From: Metamycoplasma alkalescens
GTDB lineage: Bacteria > Bacillota_I > Bacilli_A > Mycoplasmatales > Metamycoplasmataceae
Assembly: GCF_900476125.1 (NCBI RefSeq)
Contig: NZ_LS991949.1
Coordinates: 434,001-498,000 of the forward strand
Reading direction: 5' to 3'
DNA: 64,000 nt
In this document: positions 1 to 11,779 of the stretch, in pieces
Layout: every line of letters starts with the position of its first letter
Numbering within the stretch: position 1 is the first letter of the stretch
Translations under genes and position numbers: made by a program
Notes under the pieces: model-generated
Told to the model about the DNA's origin: nothing
What the model saw: only the letters and a program-made list of their open reading frames with translations
The model's database searches: none

Positions 1-21
1 AGTTATAGAAACATTTAATTT

Positions 22-77
22 ATAATAAAAAAAGCAAATGCAACAGTGTTGCACTTGAACTTTTCATTTAGGAATAA
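22..77. repeat. Left arm of inverted repeat around ychF-tdk
   Basis: Its reverse complement matches 1919-1980 almost base for base; the right copy has a 6-base insertion (tttgca) and a short difference near the start. Each arm contains a hairpin with a 10-bp stem and 3-base loop, followed on the outward side by a run of seven or more T, so each also works as a terminator. A third, more diverged copy lies at 25976-26025. Confidence 0.85.
26..57 (-). terminator. Terminator of ychF
   Basis: Read on the minus strand, a 10-bp stem with loop act at 35-57 is followed by a T-tract. It lies about 50 bases past the ychF stop. A second hairpin at 73-97 (aataactgg / ccagttatt) sits between stop and terminator and has its own T-run on the plus strand. 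Confidence 0.75.
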
Positions 78-103
78 CTGGCTTTTAACCAGTTATTTTT
101 AAA

Positions 104-1207
104 TTATTTTGCAATTTTGAAATAGCAAACATCCCCATCTTGCAGCAAATAGTTTTTACCTTCCAAAAACATTTTTCCAGCTTCTTTAGTTTGTTTTTCA
201 CCTTGATAAAAAATATAATCTTCATATTTGATAATTTCAGCTTTTACAAATTTTTTTTCAAAATCAGTATGAATGATTCCAGCACATTGTGCTGCATTCA
301 TTCCTTTTTTAAAAACTCATGCCCTTGTTTCAGTTTCACCAGCAGTAAAATAAACTGCTTGATTTAATAAATAAAAACTTTTTTTAATAATTTCATCTAA
401 TCCAGAGTGAAGAATATTATATTCATTCAAAAACATTTTCTTTTCTTCAAAAGAAAATTGTGAGATTTCATATTCTAATTTAATACAAACTGGAATAACA
501 ATTTCATCAAATTTTTCAAGATATGCTTTTAAAGCTAAATAATGTTTTGCTTGATCAAGATTTTTATAAGATTGTTCATCCAAATTAGCAACATAGATTG
601 TTGGTTTGCTTGTAAGAAATTGATAATTTTTAACAATAAATCATTCATCATCATCAAAAGCAATGTTTTTTAACATTTTTTCATCTTCCAAATATGACTT
701 GATTTTTAAAAGAATTTCATATTCTTTTTTTAATTCTTTATCATTTGAATTAATTGCTTTTTTGGAAATTCTTGATATGACATTATCAACCATTTGTAAA
801 TCTGATAAAATCAATTCTAAATTAATAATTTTCATATCATCCAATGGATTAATTTTGTTTTTAACATGAACAATATCATCATTTTCAAAACAACGAATGA
901 CATGCACAATTGCATCAACTTCACGAATATTAGCTAAAAACTTATTACCAAGTCCTTCGCCTTTAGAAGCGCCTTCAACTAATCCAGCAATATCAACAAA
1001 CTGAAATGTAGCAGGCGTAATTTTTTTGGTATTAACAATTTTAGCAAGTTGATATAGTCTTTCATCTTCCAAATTAACAATTGCAACATTTGGTTCAATT
1101 GTTGTAAATGCATAATTTGCTGATTCTGCTTCATTTAATGTTAAAGCTGAAAAAAGTGTACTTTTTCCAACGTTTGGTAATCCAACAATTCCTGCTTTTA
1201 ATGACAT
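104..1207 (-). CDS. ychF: Ribosome-binding ATPase YchF
   Basis: Obg-like P-loop NTPase of 367 residues, the usual length for YchF/OLA1. Seen: P-loop GLPNVGKST at residues 9-17, the G3-type motif [19 protein letters not shown], an NLDE motif in the G4 position (typical of this ATP-preferring family), and a C-terminal TGS domain. Two UGA codons inside the gene are read as Trp. The ATG at 1207 is preceded by aggag. Family members bind the ribosome and hydrolyse ATP, with links to translation quality control and stress. It is divergent from tdk, with 145 bp between the two starts. Confidence 0.97.
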
Positions 1208-1352
1208 AAGTTTACTCCTAGTTTTGCAATCCAAAAATTCTAAATTTTATTATTAATTAATAATTTTAATTGAATATCAAAAAAATAAAAAATAAAAGAT
1301 ATGATTATTAAATCATTTGCAAGAATTAAAAAAAGAAGGGGATTAATTTAAG

Positions 1353-1919
1353 ATGTATAAAAAATTTTCAGATGGGATGATTGAAGTTATTACTGGACCA
1401 ATGTTTAGTGGTAAAAGTGAAGAGCTATTAAAAAAATTAAGAACTTTATCATATGCTAAATTTGATGCATTAGTAATCAAACCAGATTTTGATAGTCGCT
1501 TTTCTAAAGATGAAATTGTTAGTCGTTGTGGATTAAAAGAAAAAACATTTACAATTAAAGATATTAAAGATATTTATTCCTTATTAGAAAAGAAAAAATA
1601 TCAAGCAATCTTAATTGATGAAGCACATTTTTTTTCAAATGAATTGGTTGATGTTGTTGATGATTTAGCAAACAAAGGTTATTTAATTATTGTGGCTGGA
1701 TTAGATCAAGATTATCAAAGAAAACCATTTGGACCAATACCAAATTTAATGGCAATTGCTGAAAAAGTCACAAAATTACAAGCAATTTGTGTAGTTTGTC
1801 AAAATATCGCTACAACTTCTTATAAAAAAATTAACAATCATCAATTACATTTTTTAGGTGATTATGATGAATATGAAGCACGTTGCCGTAAATGTCATAA
1901 TAAAGGAAATAATTTGTAA
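1353..1919 (+). CDS. tdk: Thymidine kinase, type II
   Basis: 188 residues. Phosphorylates thymidine to dTMP in salvage; mollicutes depend on imported nucleosides. Seen: P-loop GPMFSGKS at residues 15-22, DEAHFF near residue 89 (Walker B with the DEXH of type II kinases), and a structural zinc site built from CVVC in the second half and CRKC near the C-terminus. Start ATG at 1353 follows agaagggga. The stop codon overlaps the beginning of the right inverted-repeat arm. Downstream metabolism is served by tmk at 46262-46903. Confidence 0.97.
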   Translation: MYKKFSDGMIEVITGPMFSGKSEELLKKLRTLSYAKFDALVIKPDFDSRFSKDEIVSRCGLKEKTFTIKDIKDIYSLLEKKKYQAILIDEAHFFSNELVDVVDDLANKGYLIIVAGLDQDYQRKPFGPIPNLMAIAEKVTKLQAICVVCQNIATTSYKKINNHQLHFLGDYDEYEARCRKCHNKGNNL

Positions 1920-1980
1920 TTATTCCTAAATGGAAGTTCAAGTGCAACACTGTTGCATTTGCATTTGCTTTTTTTATTAT
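1919..1980. repeat. Right arm of inverted repeat, also tdk terminator
   Basis: Inverted copy of 22-77. The hairpin at 1939-1961 is followed by cttttttt at 1968-1975, so it terminates tdk. Compared with the left arm, six extra bases separate hairpin and T-run. Confidence 0.85.
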
Positions 1981-2008
1981 TTAGTAGATAAAAAAGAAAT
2001 AAAAAAAA

Positions 2009-2085
2009 TGGGGCGTTCGAAGGGGATCGAACCCTCGTATGCCGGAGCCACAACCCGGAGCGTTAACCACTTCGCCACGAACGCC
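2009..2085 (-). tRNA. tRNA-His (anticodon GTG)
   Basis: Cloverleaf folds with anticodon loop ttgtggc, giving GTG. A G at position -1 is encoded and faces C73, the identity pair of tRNA-His, and CCA is encoded. One G-U pair is in the T stem. Confidence 0.95.
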
Positions 2086-2170
2086 ATAATTTTTGCTTTA
2101 TTATTTTAACATAAAAAATTAAATCATTCAATAAAGATTTAAGGATTTAAAAATATTTCAATTTACATAA

Positions 2171-2200
2171 TAAAACACCACAATTTACAATGGTGTTTTA
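2171..2200 (-). terminator. Terminator of the S41 gene 2210-4000
   Basis: Stem taaaacacca / tggtgtttta with a 10-base loop, followed by T-rich sequence on the minus strand just past the stop. Confidence 0.8.
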
Positions 2201-2209
2201 TTTATGAAA

Positions 2210-4000
2210 TTATTGTTTGTTGACTGCTGCGATTGCTTTTTTAATTGCATTGTCATCATAGAAGTCTTTATAATCTAATTGATAATCTGGATCAATCCCA
2301 CTTTCAATTTCTTTATTATCTTCTCCTTGAACAGCATTGTTTGGTGAACTCATTGTTAAAGTTGTTCCATCATTGAATGTAATTGGGAAAACAGCTGACA
2401 TTCCGCCCCCAGTTTTTTGACCAATAATTTTAGCAATACCCATTTCTTTGACAATGCTTGTTCCTTGGTTAGCAGCACTAAATGTATTTAAACTAACTAA
2501 AATATTTCATTTGTATTTTTGGTCATAGTCATGAGGTTTAAACTCATCACTTTTTTGTGTATCAACATTAGCTTTAGTTATACTTGCAATTTTATTTAGT
2601 TCATTATATTCACGATTTAAAATTTGTTTATTTGTCATGAATCCAAGTGCTCGAATCATTGCATAAACACTTCCACCCCCATTCATTGACAAATCAACAA
2701 GAATATTTTTAACGGTTTCTTTTTCCTTAACTTTTTTCATGAATTCATACATTAAATAATATGTATCATATTTTCAAGCATCGTTTTTTTGGTTTTGTTC
2801 TTTAGTTCCATCAAAAAAACCAAATGTTCTTAGTATAGCAGTTTGATCATTGTCAATAAATTTTATATGATCATCCAATGTATAATTTCTAATATCTTTA
2901 GGATATTTCTTATGAAAATTCTTTTCTAACATATCTTTTGTATCAAAGAATCTGTTGTAATATTCACCATAATATTTTTTTGGATCTTTTTTTAATTTTG
3001 ATTCACGCAGTGATTCTTCTGATGATAAATCATAATATGAAAATGAATCTAATCTTGTATGCAATTCATTTAATTTTTTATGGAATACATTTATATATCC
3101 TTCATGAAATTCATCGGGATTAGTTGATAGAATTTTTTTCTTATCTTCATTGCCAATATAATCTTCAAATGAAGTAATTTTTTTGTAATCTTTTAATCCA
3201 TAAAAATAATCCATTGCAAATAATAAATGATTGAAGTTAACAACCCGGTCTTTTATTGTTTGTGGTTTTTTGGCAACTGTTGCTTGGTTTTTAATTCTTT
3301 GGCGAGCCTCAGGTGGGAATGTGGCTGAAGAATATGAATCAATGCCGCCAAATACATTTGTAAATGTGTCACCGTTAAAATAAATATTATTATAATTTTG
3401 ACTCATAAATAAAGTATTAAAAATTAAGAAAGGAATTAAAATTTTTTGATCTTTATAAATGATGTCCATATGGTATTTAGATAAATCAAAAGTAATCCCA
3501 TTTTCATTTTCATACTTAACTTCATAATCAAGTTCTAAAAATTGATTACCATCTGTTAATTCTTGCGGTTTTAGAATGCTTCAAAAAAATGTAGTACCAT
3601 TGACAAAAATGGTGTTTTTTTCTCAATCAATTACCATTTGGGCTGTAACTTGACCATCTTCATCTTTTACTTCATAAATTTTTTGATGTTTTTCATAATC
3701 GACTCTTGAAATAAATTTCGTTGGATCAATAAATCCATCTAGTGCTTTTAAAAATTCATCAAGGTCCACAAAAGCCATTTCTTCCTGATTTTTAATCCGA
3801 TAAACTGATAAATTATTATCATTGATTGTATATTCAGGATTGTAATTTTTAAATGAATGCTGTGTGACAGACATTTTTAGTTGGCTATCAGGAATTTTTT
3901 TGTTTTCGCAACTTGCTGAAATTACTGAAATTGGAATAATGCTTGTTGCAATAATTGGTAAAATTGTTTTAAAAAATTTTGTTTTATTTCCTTTTTTCAT
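2210..4000 (-). CDS. S41-family protease lipoprotein (paralogue 1)
   Basis: 596 residues with several UGA Trp codons. Seen: lipoprotein signal (KK, hydrophobic stretch, lipobox SASC with Cys near residue 30), so the protein is probably lipid-anchored outside the cell. The last 130 residues look like the catalytic half of tail-specific/S41 peptidases: LVDLSMNGGGSV, then NTFSAAN near residue 507, then GIAKIIGQKTGGGMSA. From the family, the Ser in FSAAN is the probable nucleophile. The middle region is lysine and aspartate rich and unrecognised. It lies just downstream of a close paralogue with its own terminator between them, so the two are probably separate transcripts. Substrate unknown; a role in degrading host proteins is inference. 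Confidence 0.8.
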
Positions 4001-4032
4001 ATAAATATTAAATAAAAAATTCCTTGTTTTTT

Positions 4033-4046
4033 TGGGACAAGTCCCA
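4033..4046. repeat. Perfect short palindrome upstream of S41 paralogue 1
   Basis: tgggac-aa-gtccca, a 6-bp GC-rich stem in very AT-rich DNA, 32 bases upstream of the start codon at 4000. It could be an operator or mRNA hairpin. No matching copy was noticed before paralogue 2. Confidence 0.4.
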
Positions 4047-4102
4047 TAAGAATTTTATTCCTTAATTTTTAAACTAAAAATAAAATATAAACTAAAAAAT
4101 TA

Positions 4103-4136
4103 AAAAATTCCCAATCGTATTTATTTGGGAATTTTT
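4103..4136 (-). terminator. Terminator of S41 paralogue 2
   Basis: Stem aaaaattcccaa / tttgggaattttt directly after the stop at 4142, separating the two protease genes. Confidence 0.8.
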
Positions 4137-4141
4137 GTAAT

Positions 4142-5905
4142 TTAATTTCTTGATGCATTTAAAGCCTGGTCAATTGCTGCGTCGTTGTAAAAATCTTTGT
4201 AATCAAGTTTAATGTCTGGTTCAATTCCGCTTTCAATTTCTTGATTATTTTCACCATGAACAGCGTTATTTGGCGAACTAATTGTGATTGTTGTTCCGTC
4301 ATTTAAAACAATTGGCATAATTGCTGACATACCACCCCCTGATTTTTGACCAATGATTTTGGCAATGCCCATTTCTTTGACAATGCTTGTTAATTGGTTG
4401 GCTGCACTAAATGAATTCATTCCCACTAATAAACTTCAGTTATATTTGTCATATGCGTCGCCATCATATTTGCCATCGCCATTTGTATCAACTTTTGATT
4501 TACTTAAATCAGCTCTTTGATCAAGAACATTATATTCACGGTTTAAAATTGGTTTATCTGTCATAAATCCAAGGGTTCTTATCATTGATAAAACACTTCC
4601 GCCACCATTAATTGCAATATCTAAAACAATATTTTTAATTTCAGGTTTTTTTGCAACTTCTGCCATTAAGTGACGCATTAAGAAATATGTATCATGTTTT
4701 CAAGCGTCTTTCGAAGCTATTTCTTCAGCCGTTCCATCTTTAAATCTTAAAAGCGTAACAATTGCTGTATTGCCATGATAACGAATATAATCTTCAGGTT
4801 GAAATTCACTTATTTTCTTTTTAAATTTTTCTTCAAATTGTTTTACTAATGATTCACGGTTGTTATTAAATTCATTAAAATAATCACCAAAATCATCTGG
4901 TCTTTTTAAACGGTTTCGCAAATGTTTTTCATGGTATCCATCATAATATGAAAGGGTATTAATTCTTGTATGCAATTCATTTAATTTCTTATGAAAAATA
5001 TCAATATATGCTTGATGAAATTCCTCGGGATTGATTGATAATAATTTTTCTTTGTAACTAGGACCAATTCAGTCTTCAAATGACTTAATTTCTTTATATT
5101 GCTTTAATCCATAAAAATAATCCATTGCAAACATTAAATGATTAAAATTAGCTTCACGTTCTTCTTTTGTTGGAGTAAGTTGACTAATTTTTGCATCTTT
5201 AATGATTCTTTCCTTAAAATCATCTTTTTCATCAGTTGGAAAAATATCGACTGCGGCTTCAACGTTTGTAAATGTATCACCATTAAAATAGATATTGTTA
5301 TATGCTCAACTCATAAACAAAGTATTAAAGACTGAAAATGGAATTAAAACTTTTTTATCTTTATATAAAATATCCATCTTATATTTAGATAAATCAAATG
5401 TTATTCCTTTATCATCCTCATTTTTTGACTCATATTCAGTTTGTAAAAAACGACCTGAGTCAGTTAATTCGCGAGCTTTTAAAATTTGAAAGAAAAATGA
5501 TGAACTTGGAGTAAAAATTGTATTTTTTTCTCAATTGATAACAAGTTTATTTAAGATTTTCCCGTTTGTATCAATTACTTCATATATTTTTTCATTATTA
5601 TTTTCATCAATTTTAATATTATAACTTTCTTCATCAACCAATCCACTTAGAGCGTTTAGAAATTGATCAACATCAATATAAATCATTTCATTTTTATTTT
5701 TAATCCGGTAAGCTAATAAATCATCTCTTTCTTGGATTGTATATTCTTTATTAAAATTTTTGAAACCATGCTTGCTAATTTCAAATTCAAGATGATTATC
5801 ATTAATTGGCTTAGTATTTTCACATCTTGCTGATAATAAAGCAACCGGGAATAAACTAAGAGCTGCTGCACTCAAAAAATATTTTAATGTTTTTTGTTTT
5901 TTCAT
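4142..5905 (-). CDS. S41-family protease lipoprotein (paralogue 2)
   Basis: 587 residues, colinear with the 2210-4000 gene along its length. Seen: signal peptide with lipobox SARC, the same internal motif YNNIYFNGDTFTNV class, IVLDIAINGGGSV, NSFSAAN near residue 500 and IAKIIGQKSGGGMSAI. Several UGA codons are read as Trp, including one in the middle block where I checked most of the frame by hand and saw no real stop. Like its partner it is expected to be surface-anchored. The sequence between shared motifs differs considerably, so this is not a very recent duplication. Confidence 0.8.
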
Positions 5906-6534
5906 ATTTTTTTGATATATTCCTTTCTTATTTATTAATTTTTAAATTATTAAAATGAAAAAATGGGGGTATTTTTCTTAATTATTTCTTATTATTAACA
6001 TTTTTATAGAAAATAAATTTTTGTTAAAAAATTAGCAAAAATAAAACAAATTTTTTAATTTTATTTTCCTTTTTTTAAAAAAAATCCTATTTTTTTGTTG
6101 ATTTTTAAAACTATATCCAAATTATTTGGAATGAAACAAAATAAGTATTTTTAAAATTACTAAAAAAATCCGAGTTTAACCTTATTTAAAAGTTTAAAAT
6201 TTTATTTTAATTCAAAACTACTTTATCAATCAAAATAAAAATTATCTTTATGAACTGCTATATTGTTTTTTTATATTATTAAACTAATATAAATAATAAT
6301 TCATTTAAGCAATTTTTGAACATAAAAAAATATAAAAAAGCAAGTTTATTATTAAAACCTGCTTTTTTTGATTCATTTTTTTAATTTTGTCATCTTAAAG
6401 TGATACAGAACTAGCAAAACTACACTCTGCTAATCGAAGTTTTAAAAATATTCCTTCAATTCTAATATTAGGTTTAATATTAGTTATAACAAATTTTTAA
6501 AATTAACATTAAATAAGAATTTTTTTATTTGATT
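5906..6534. other. Intergenic region, 629 bases
   Basis: Extremely A/T-rich, with no open frame I would defend. Holds a hairpin with T-runs on both sides at 6334-6369 and a short direct repeat (aatattag twice near 6460-6480). It probably contains the promoter of S41 paralogue 2. Confidence 0.6.
6334..6369. terminator. Bidirectional terminator-like hairpin
   Basis: aaaaaagca...tgctttttt stem with one mismatch and an inner gttt/aaac pair. It lies about 165 bases beyond the stop of the small gene at 6535. Confidence 0.5.
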
Positions 6535-6840
6535 TTAGTGTTTTTTCAAAATTGGTTGTGAATGACTCTCTAAAGTGTTTAAAGCATCTTTAAAATCATC
6601 GTTATTTTTTTCTTGATTGTTTAAAGTTTGATTTGCTTCCTCAAGAATTTTTTTGATCTGTTCTTTTTCTTCCTCAGTTCAATCCTTTTTTTCTTTTGAA
6701 AGATTAATAACTTTTTGAATTCCTTGTTTAAGCTTGAATTTTGGACTTGAAACCCGGGCAGCAATGACTGTTGCAGCAATCGTTGTAATAGTTGCGAATG
6801 TTGTCAAACAAATTAATGATACTTTGGTGATTTTTTTCAT
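6535..6840 (-). CDS. Small exported or membrane-anchored protein
   Basis: 101 residues with one UGA Trp. Starts MKKITKVSLICLTTFATI, a basic N-terminus followed by a hydrophobic segment to about residue 30. The signal contains a Cys at residue 11 but no convincing lipobox, so it is either a cleaved or an uncleaved signal. The rest is a charged, probably helical region rich in Glu, Lys and Asn ending in PILKKH. No family recognised. It is transcribed in the same direction as msrAB, 42 bases downstream of that stop, so it may be co-transcribed with it. Confidence 0.65.
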
Positions 6841-6882
6841 TTTTTTTAACCTTAAAATTTTTAAATAATCGAATTTATATTT

Positions 6883-7812
6883 TTATTTAACAAATTCTTT
6901 ATATGCAGAATAACCTTTTTCATCCATTTCTTCATACGGAATGAAATCCAAAGCTGCACCATTAATACAGTATCTTAATCCGCCCATTGCTTTTGGGCCG
7001 TCATTGAAAACATGACCTAAATGATTATTGCCTTGTCCCGATCTTACTTCAGTTCGAAGCATGTTGTGCGAAGTATCTTCAAAGTATAAAATACTTTTTT
7101 TAGCAATTGGTTCTGAGAAACTTGGTCAACCACATCCTGCATCAAATTTTGTTGATGATGAAAAAAGTGGTTCACCCGTGATTTTTTCAACATAAATTCC
7201 CTTACGATACTCATTATTTAAAAAAGAAGTATGTGGTGCTTCAGTTGCCGAATTTTTTAGTACTTCATAACTTAATTTGTCCAAACTAAGTTCTTTTCTT
7301 AATTGCTTGATAATTTCTTTGTCCTTGCTTGTTAATCCATAATTAGCATTTAAATTAACATGACAATATCCATAAGGATTTTTTTGTAAATAATCTTGAT
7401 GATATTCTTCCGCAACAACAAAATGATCTAAAGGTTTTAGTTCAACATAAAAAGGATCATAATCTTTTTTTAGATATGCAAATAATGCTTCAAGTTTCAT
7501 TAAATCAGCATTATCTTGATAATAAACGCCAGTTCGATATTGAATACCAACATCATTTCCTTGTTTATTCAAAGAACTTGGGTTAATAATCTTGAACAAA
7601 TACAAAATTAATTCTTCTAATGAAACTAAATTTGGATCATAGGTGATTTTTAGTGTTTCTGCATGTTGGGTATTTTTTAGATTTTGATAACTAGTTTCTT
7701 TGGTAATGCCATTTGCATAACCAACTTCTGTATCAACTACACCTTTAATTTTTGCAAAAAATGCTTCAACACCCCAAAAACATCCGCCAGCAACATAAAT
7801 AACTTTTTCCAT
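6883..7812 (-). CDS. msrAB: Peptide methionine sulfoxide reductase, MsrA-MsrB fusion
   Basis: 309 residues. Residues about 1-155 are MsrA (GGCFWG at 9-14 with the catalytic Cys, then EEYHQDYL and NPYGYCH). Residues about 165-309 are MsrB ([26 protein letters not shown], and the catalytic Cys in [11 protein letters not shown]). It reduces both epimers of methionine sulfoxide in proteins. The zinc-binding CxxC pairs of classical MsrB are missing: the site expected to read CGNCDAHLGH is [10 protein letters not shown]. This is therefore a zinc-free MsrB. The UGA Trp lies in CGW. Start chosen at the ATG preceded by aaggagttggagg. Confidence 0.95.
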
Positions 7813-8174
7813 AAATAACCTCCAACTCCTTAAAAATGTTTAATTTTCTTTCATATTAAAGCGCATTAAATTAAATAAAAACTACAAATATTTTACCTTT
7901 TTTCAAAAATAAATTAAAAACTTAATCCAAGACAAAAAATAAAAGTTAAAACAAACAAATTTTTTTAAAAATATCTCAACTTAAACTATACTATTTTTAA
8001 AAGATTTTGTTACCTTTTTTTATAAATATTTATTTTATTTATAAAAAAGTAGAAATTTTTTTTACACTTAAATAGTTAAAATCACTTCAGATTTGCATAA
8101 GATAAGTTATAATTTTAGGAATATAAAATCTTTCTCATTAAACTAAAACAAATTAATTATTGAGGTTTATAAAC
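7813..8174. other. Intergenic region between divergent genes, 362 bases
   Basis: No open frame of note. A TATAAT at 8108-8113 and the RBS gaggtt at about 8163-8168 serve the plus-strand gene at 8175. The promoter of msrAB must lie near the other end. Confidence 0.5.
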
Positions 8175-8909
8175 ATGCGAAAACTATATTTTTTAGATTG
8201 AAACAAATTATTTGCCCATGGTGATGACATTTTTTGAAAAGATGAAATAACATTATTAAATGCTTTAAATGATTCAATCATTATCAAAGATCAATATTTA
8301 AAACTTTATGATGAAGAAGACAATAAAATTTATGATGCACCCCTTTCTTTTGTTGATAGTTTAATTGAAATTTTAAGTGATACTAATGAATCTAAAAAAT
8401 TAAGCTTTTGAACAATCATGGATAATTTAGAAAATTATGATAAGAAAAAATATGACAAAGCACTTTGTTTCTTAATGCATCTAAAATATAAAGTTCAAGA
8501 TTACCGCACATTTTTCTTTTTAACACTAGGAATTAAACTTGTAAAAAAATTAACGCAAATTATGACAAACTATATTAAAGATAAATATGGATTAATTGCT
8601 AAAACAGGTTATAATGACATTTTTGATGAAGATATTTATTTTTATCATGATGCTGAAGTTAAAACTTATCAAGATGAAATTAATGATTTTTACAAAAATA
8701 TTTTAAAAAATGTTGGAATTGATTTTGAGCTTGGTGATTTGTGTCTAAAAATGTCTTCATTAACAAATCAGGATGAAGAAGAAGACAATAATTTCTATTT
8801 ATCAAATGCAATTGAAAATACAATTAATGATTTTTGACAAATATTTAAACCTTCAACAAACCAATTATTAGAGTTAGATAATTTGTTAGAAAAAAAATAT
8901 AATGTTTAA
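8175..8909 (+). CDS. Unknown cytoplasmic protein
   Basis: 244 residues with three or more UGA Trp codons, so it was split in standard-code reading. Begins MRKLYFLDWNKLFAHGDD. No signal peptide or membrane span; mixed charged and aromatic composition with an acidic stretch (DEEEDN) near residue 200. ATG at 8175 is preceded by tgaggtttataaac, very similar to the leader of clpB (ggaggtttataaat). A single-gene transcript, convergent with the ATP synthase operon. No family recognised. Confidence 0.75.
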
Positions 8910-9026
8910 ATATTTTTATTAGTTTTATGTTTAAGATATTTAACAAAATTTTTTTTAATAATAAAAAATATTTATAACAGCAAAAAAAGTTTATTTTTAA
9001 AATGCATCAAACTTTTTTTAGTTTAC

Positions 9027-9060
9027 AAAAAAATACAGAAACTGGTTTTTCTGTATTTTT
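9027..9060 (-). terminator. Terminator of the ATP synthase operon
   Basis: aaaaatacagaaa / tttctgtattttt stem, T-rich on both strands, touching the stop codon of atpC. It can also stop the converging transcript from 8175-8909. Confidence 0.85.
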
Positions 9061-9433
9061 ATAAATTGTTTTTTTGTTCAGCAACTTTCTTTTTAACGTA
9101 TAACTCTTCAATCACAGTATATCTTGTTTGTTGGTGTGATTTTTCGAATTTTGTTTCCAAATCAAGCGCCTTTGTATCAATATTATTGACAATTAAAGAT
9201 AATAAATTATTTTTAAATTCAACAATTCCGCGATCAATATAAAAAATTTTATTTTGATTATTCTTGGTTTTAATAATTACTTGTGATGGTACCAAAGCAG
9301 CTAAAAAAGGTGTTGCATCTTTCATCAAGCCAATCTGGCCTTCAGTTGTTGTAAAAGTAACAATTGGCGTTTTTGTTTCATAATAGACACCATTTGGTGT
9401 GCTTATTACTAAATTTATTTCTTTATCATTCAT
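9059..9433 (-). CDS. atpC: ATP synthase F1 epsilon subunit
   Basis: 124 residues. N-terminal beta-sandwich is recognisable from VISTPNGVYYE, TTTEGQIGLMKDATPFLAAL and IDRGIVEFKNN, followed by a short C-terminal helical part. It sits on gamma in the central stalk and can restrain hydrolysis. Last gene of the operon; starts 8 bases after atpD ends. Confidence 0.95.
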   Translation of the reverse strand: MNDKEINLVISTPNGVYYETKTPIVTFTTTEGQIGLMKDATPFLAALVPSQVIIKTKNNQNKIFYIDRGIVEFKNNLLSLIVNNIDTKALDLETKFEKSHQQTRYTVIEELYVKKKVAEQKNNL

Positions 9434-9441
9434 AACATAAA

Positions 9442-11757
<2,316 letters not shown>

Positions 11758-11779
<22 letters not shown>

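Noticed and set aside
2210-5905. MIB-MIP immunoglobulin cleavage system
   Set aside because: The protease signature here is of the S41 type, not the MIP type, and no MIB-like binding protein is nearby.
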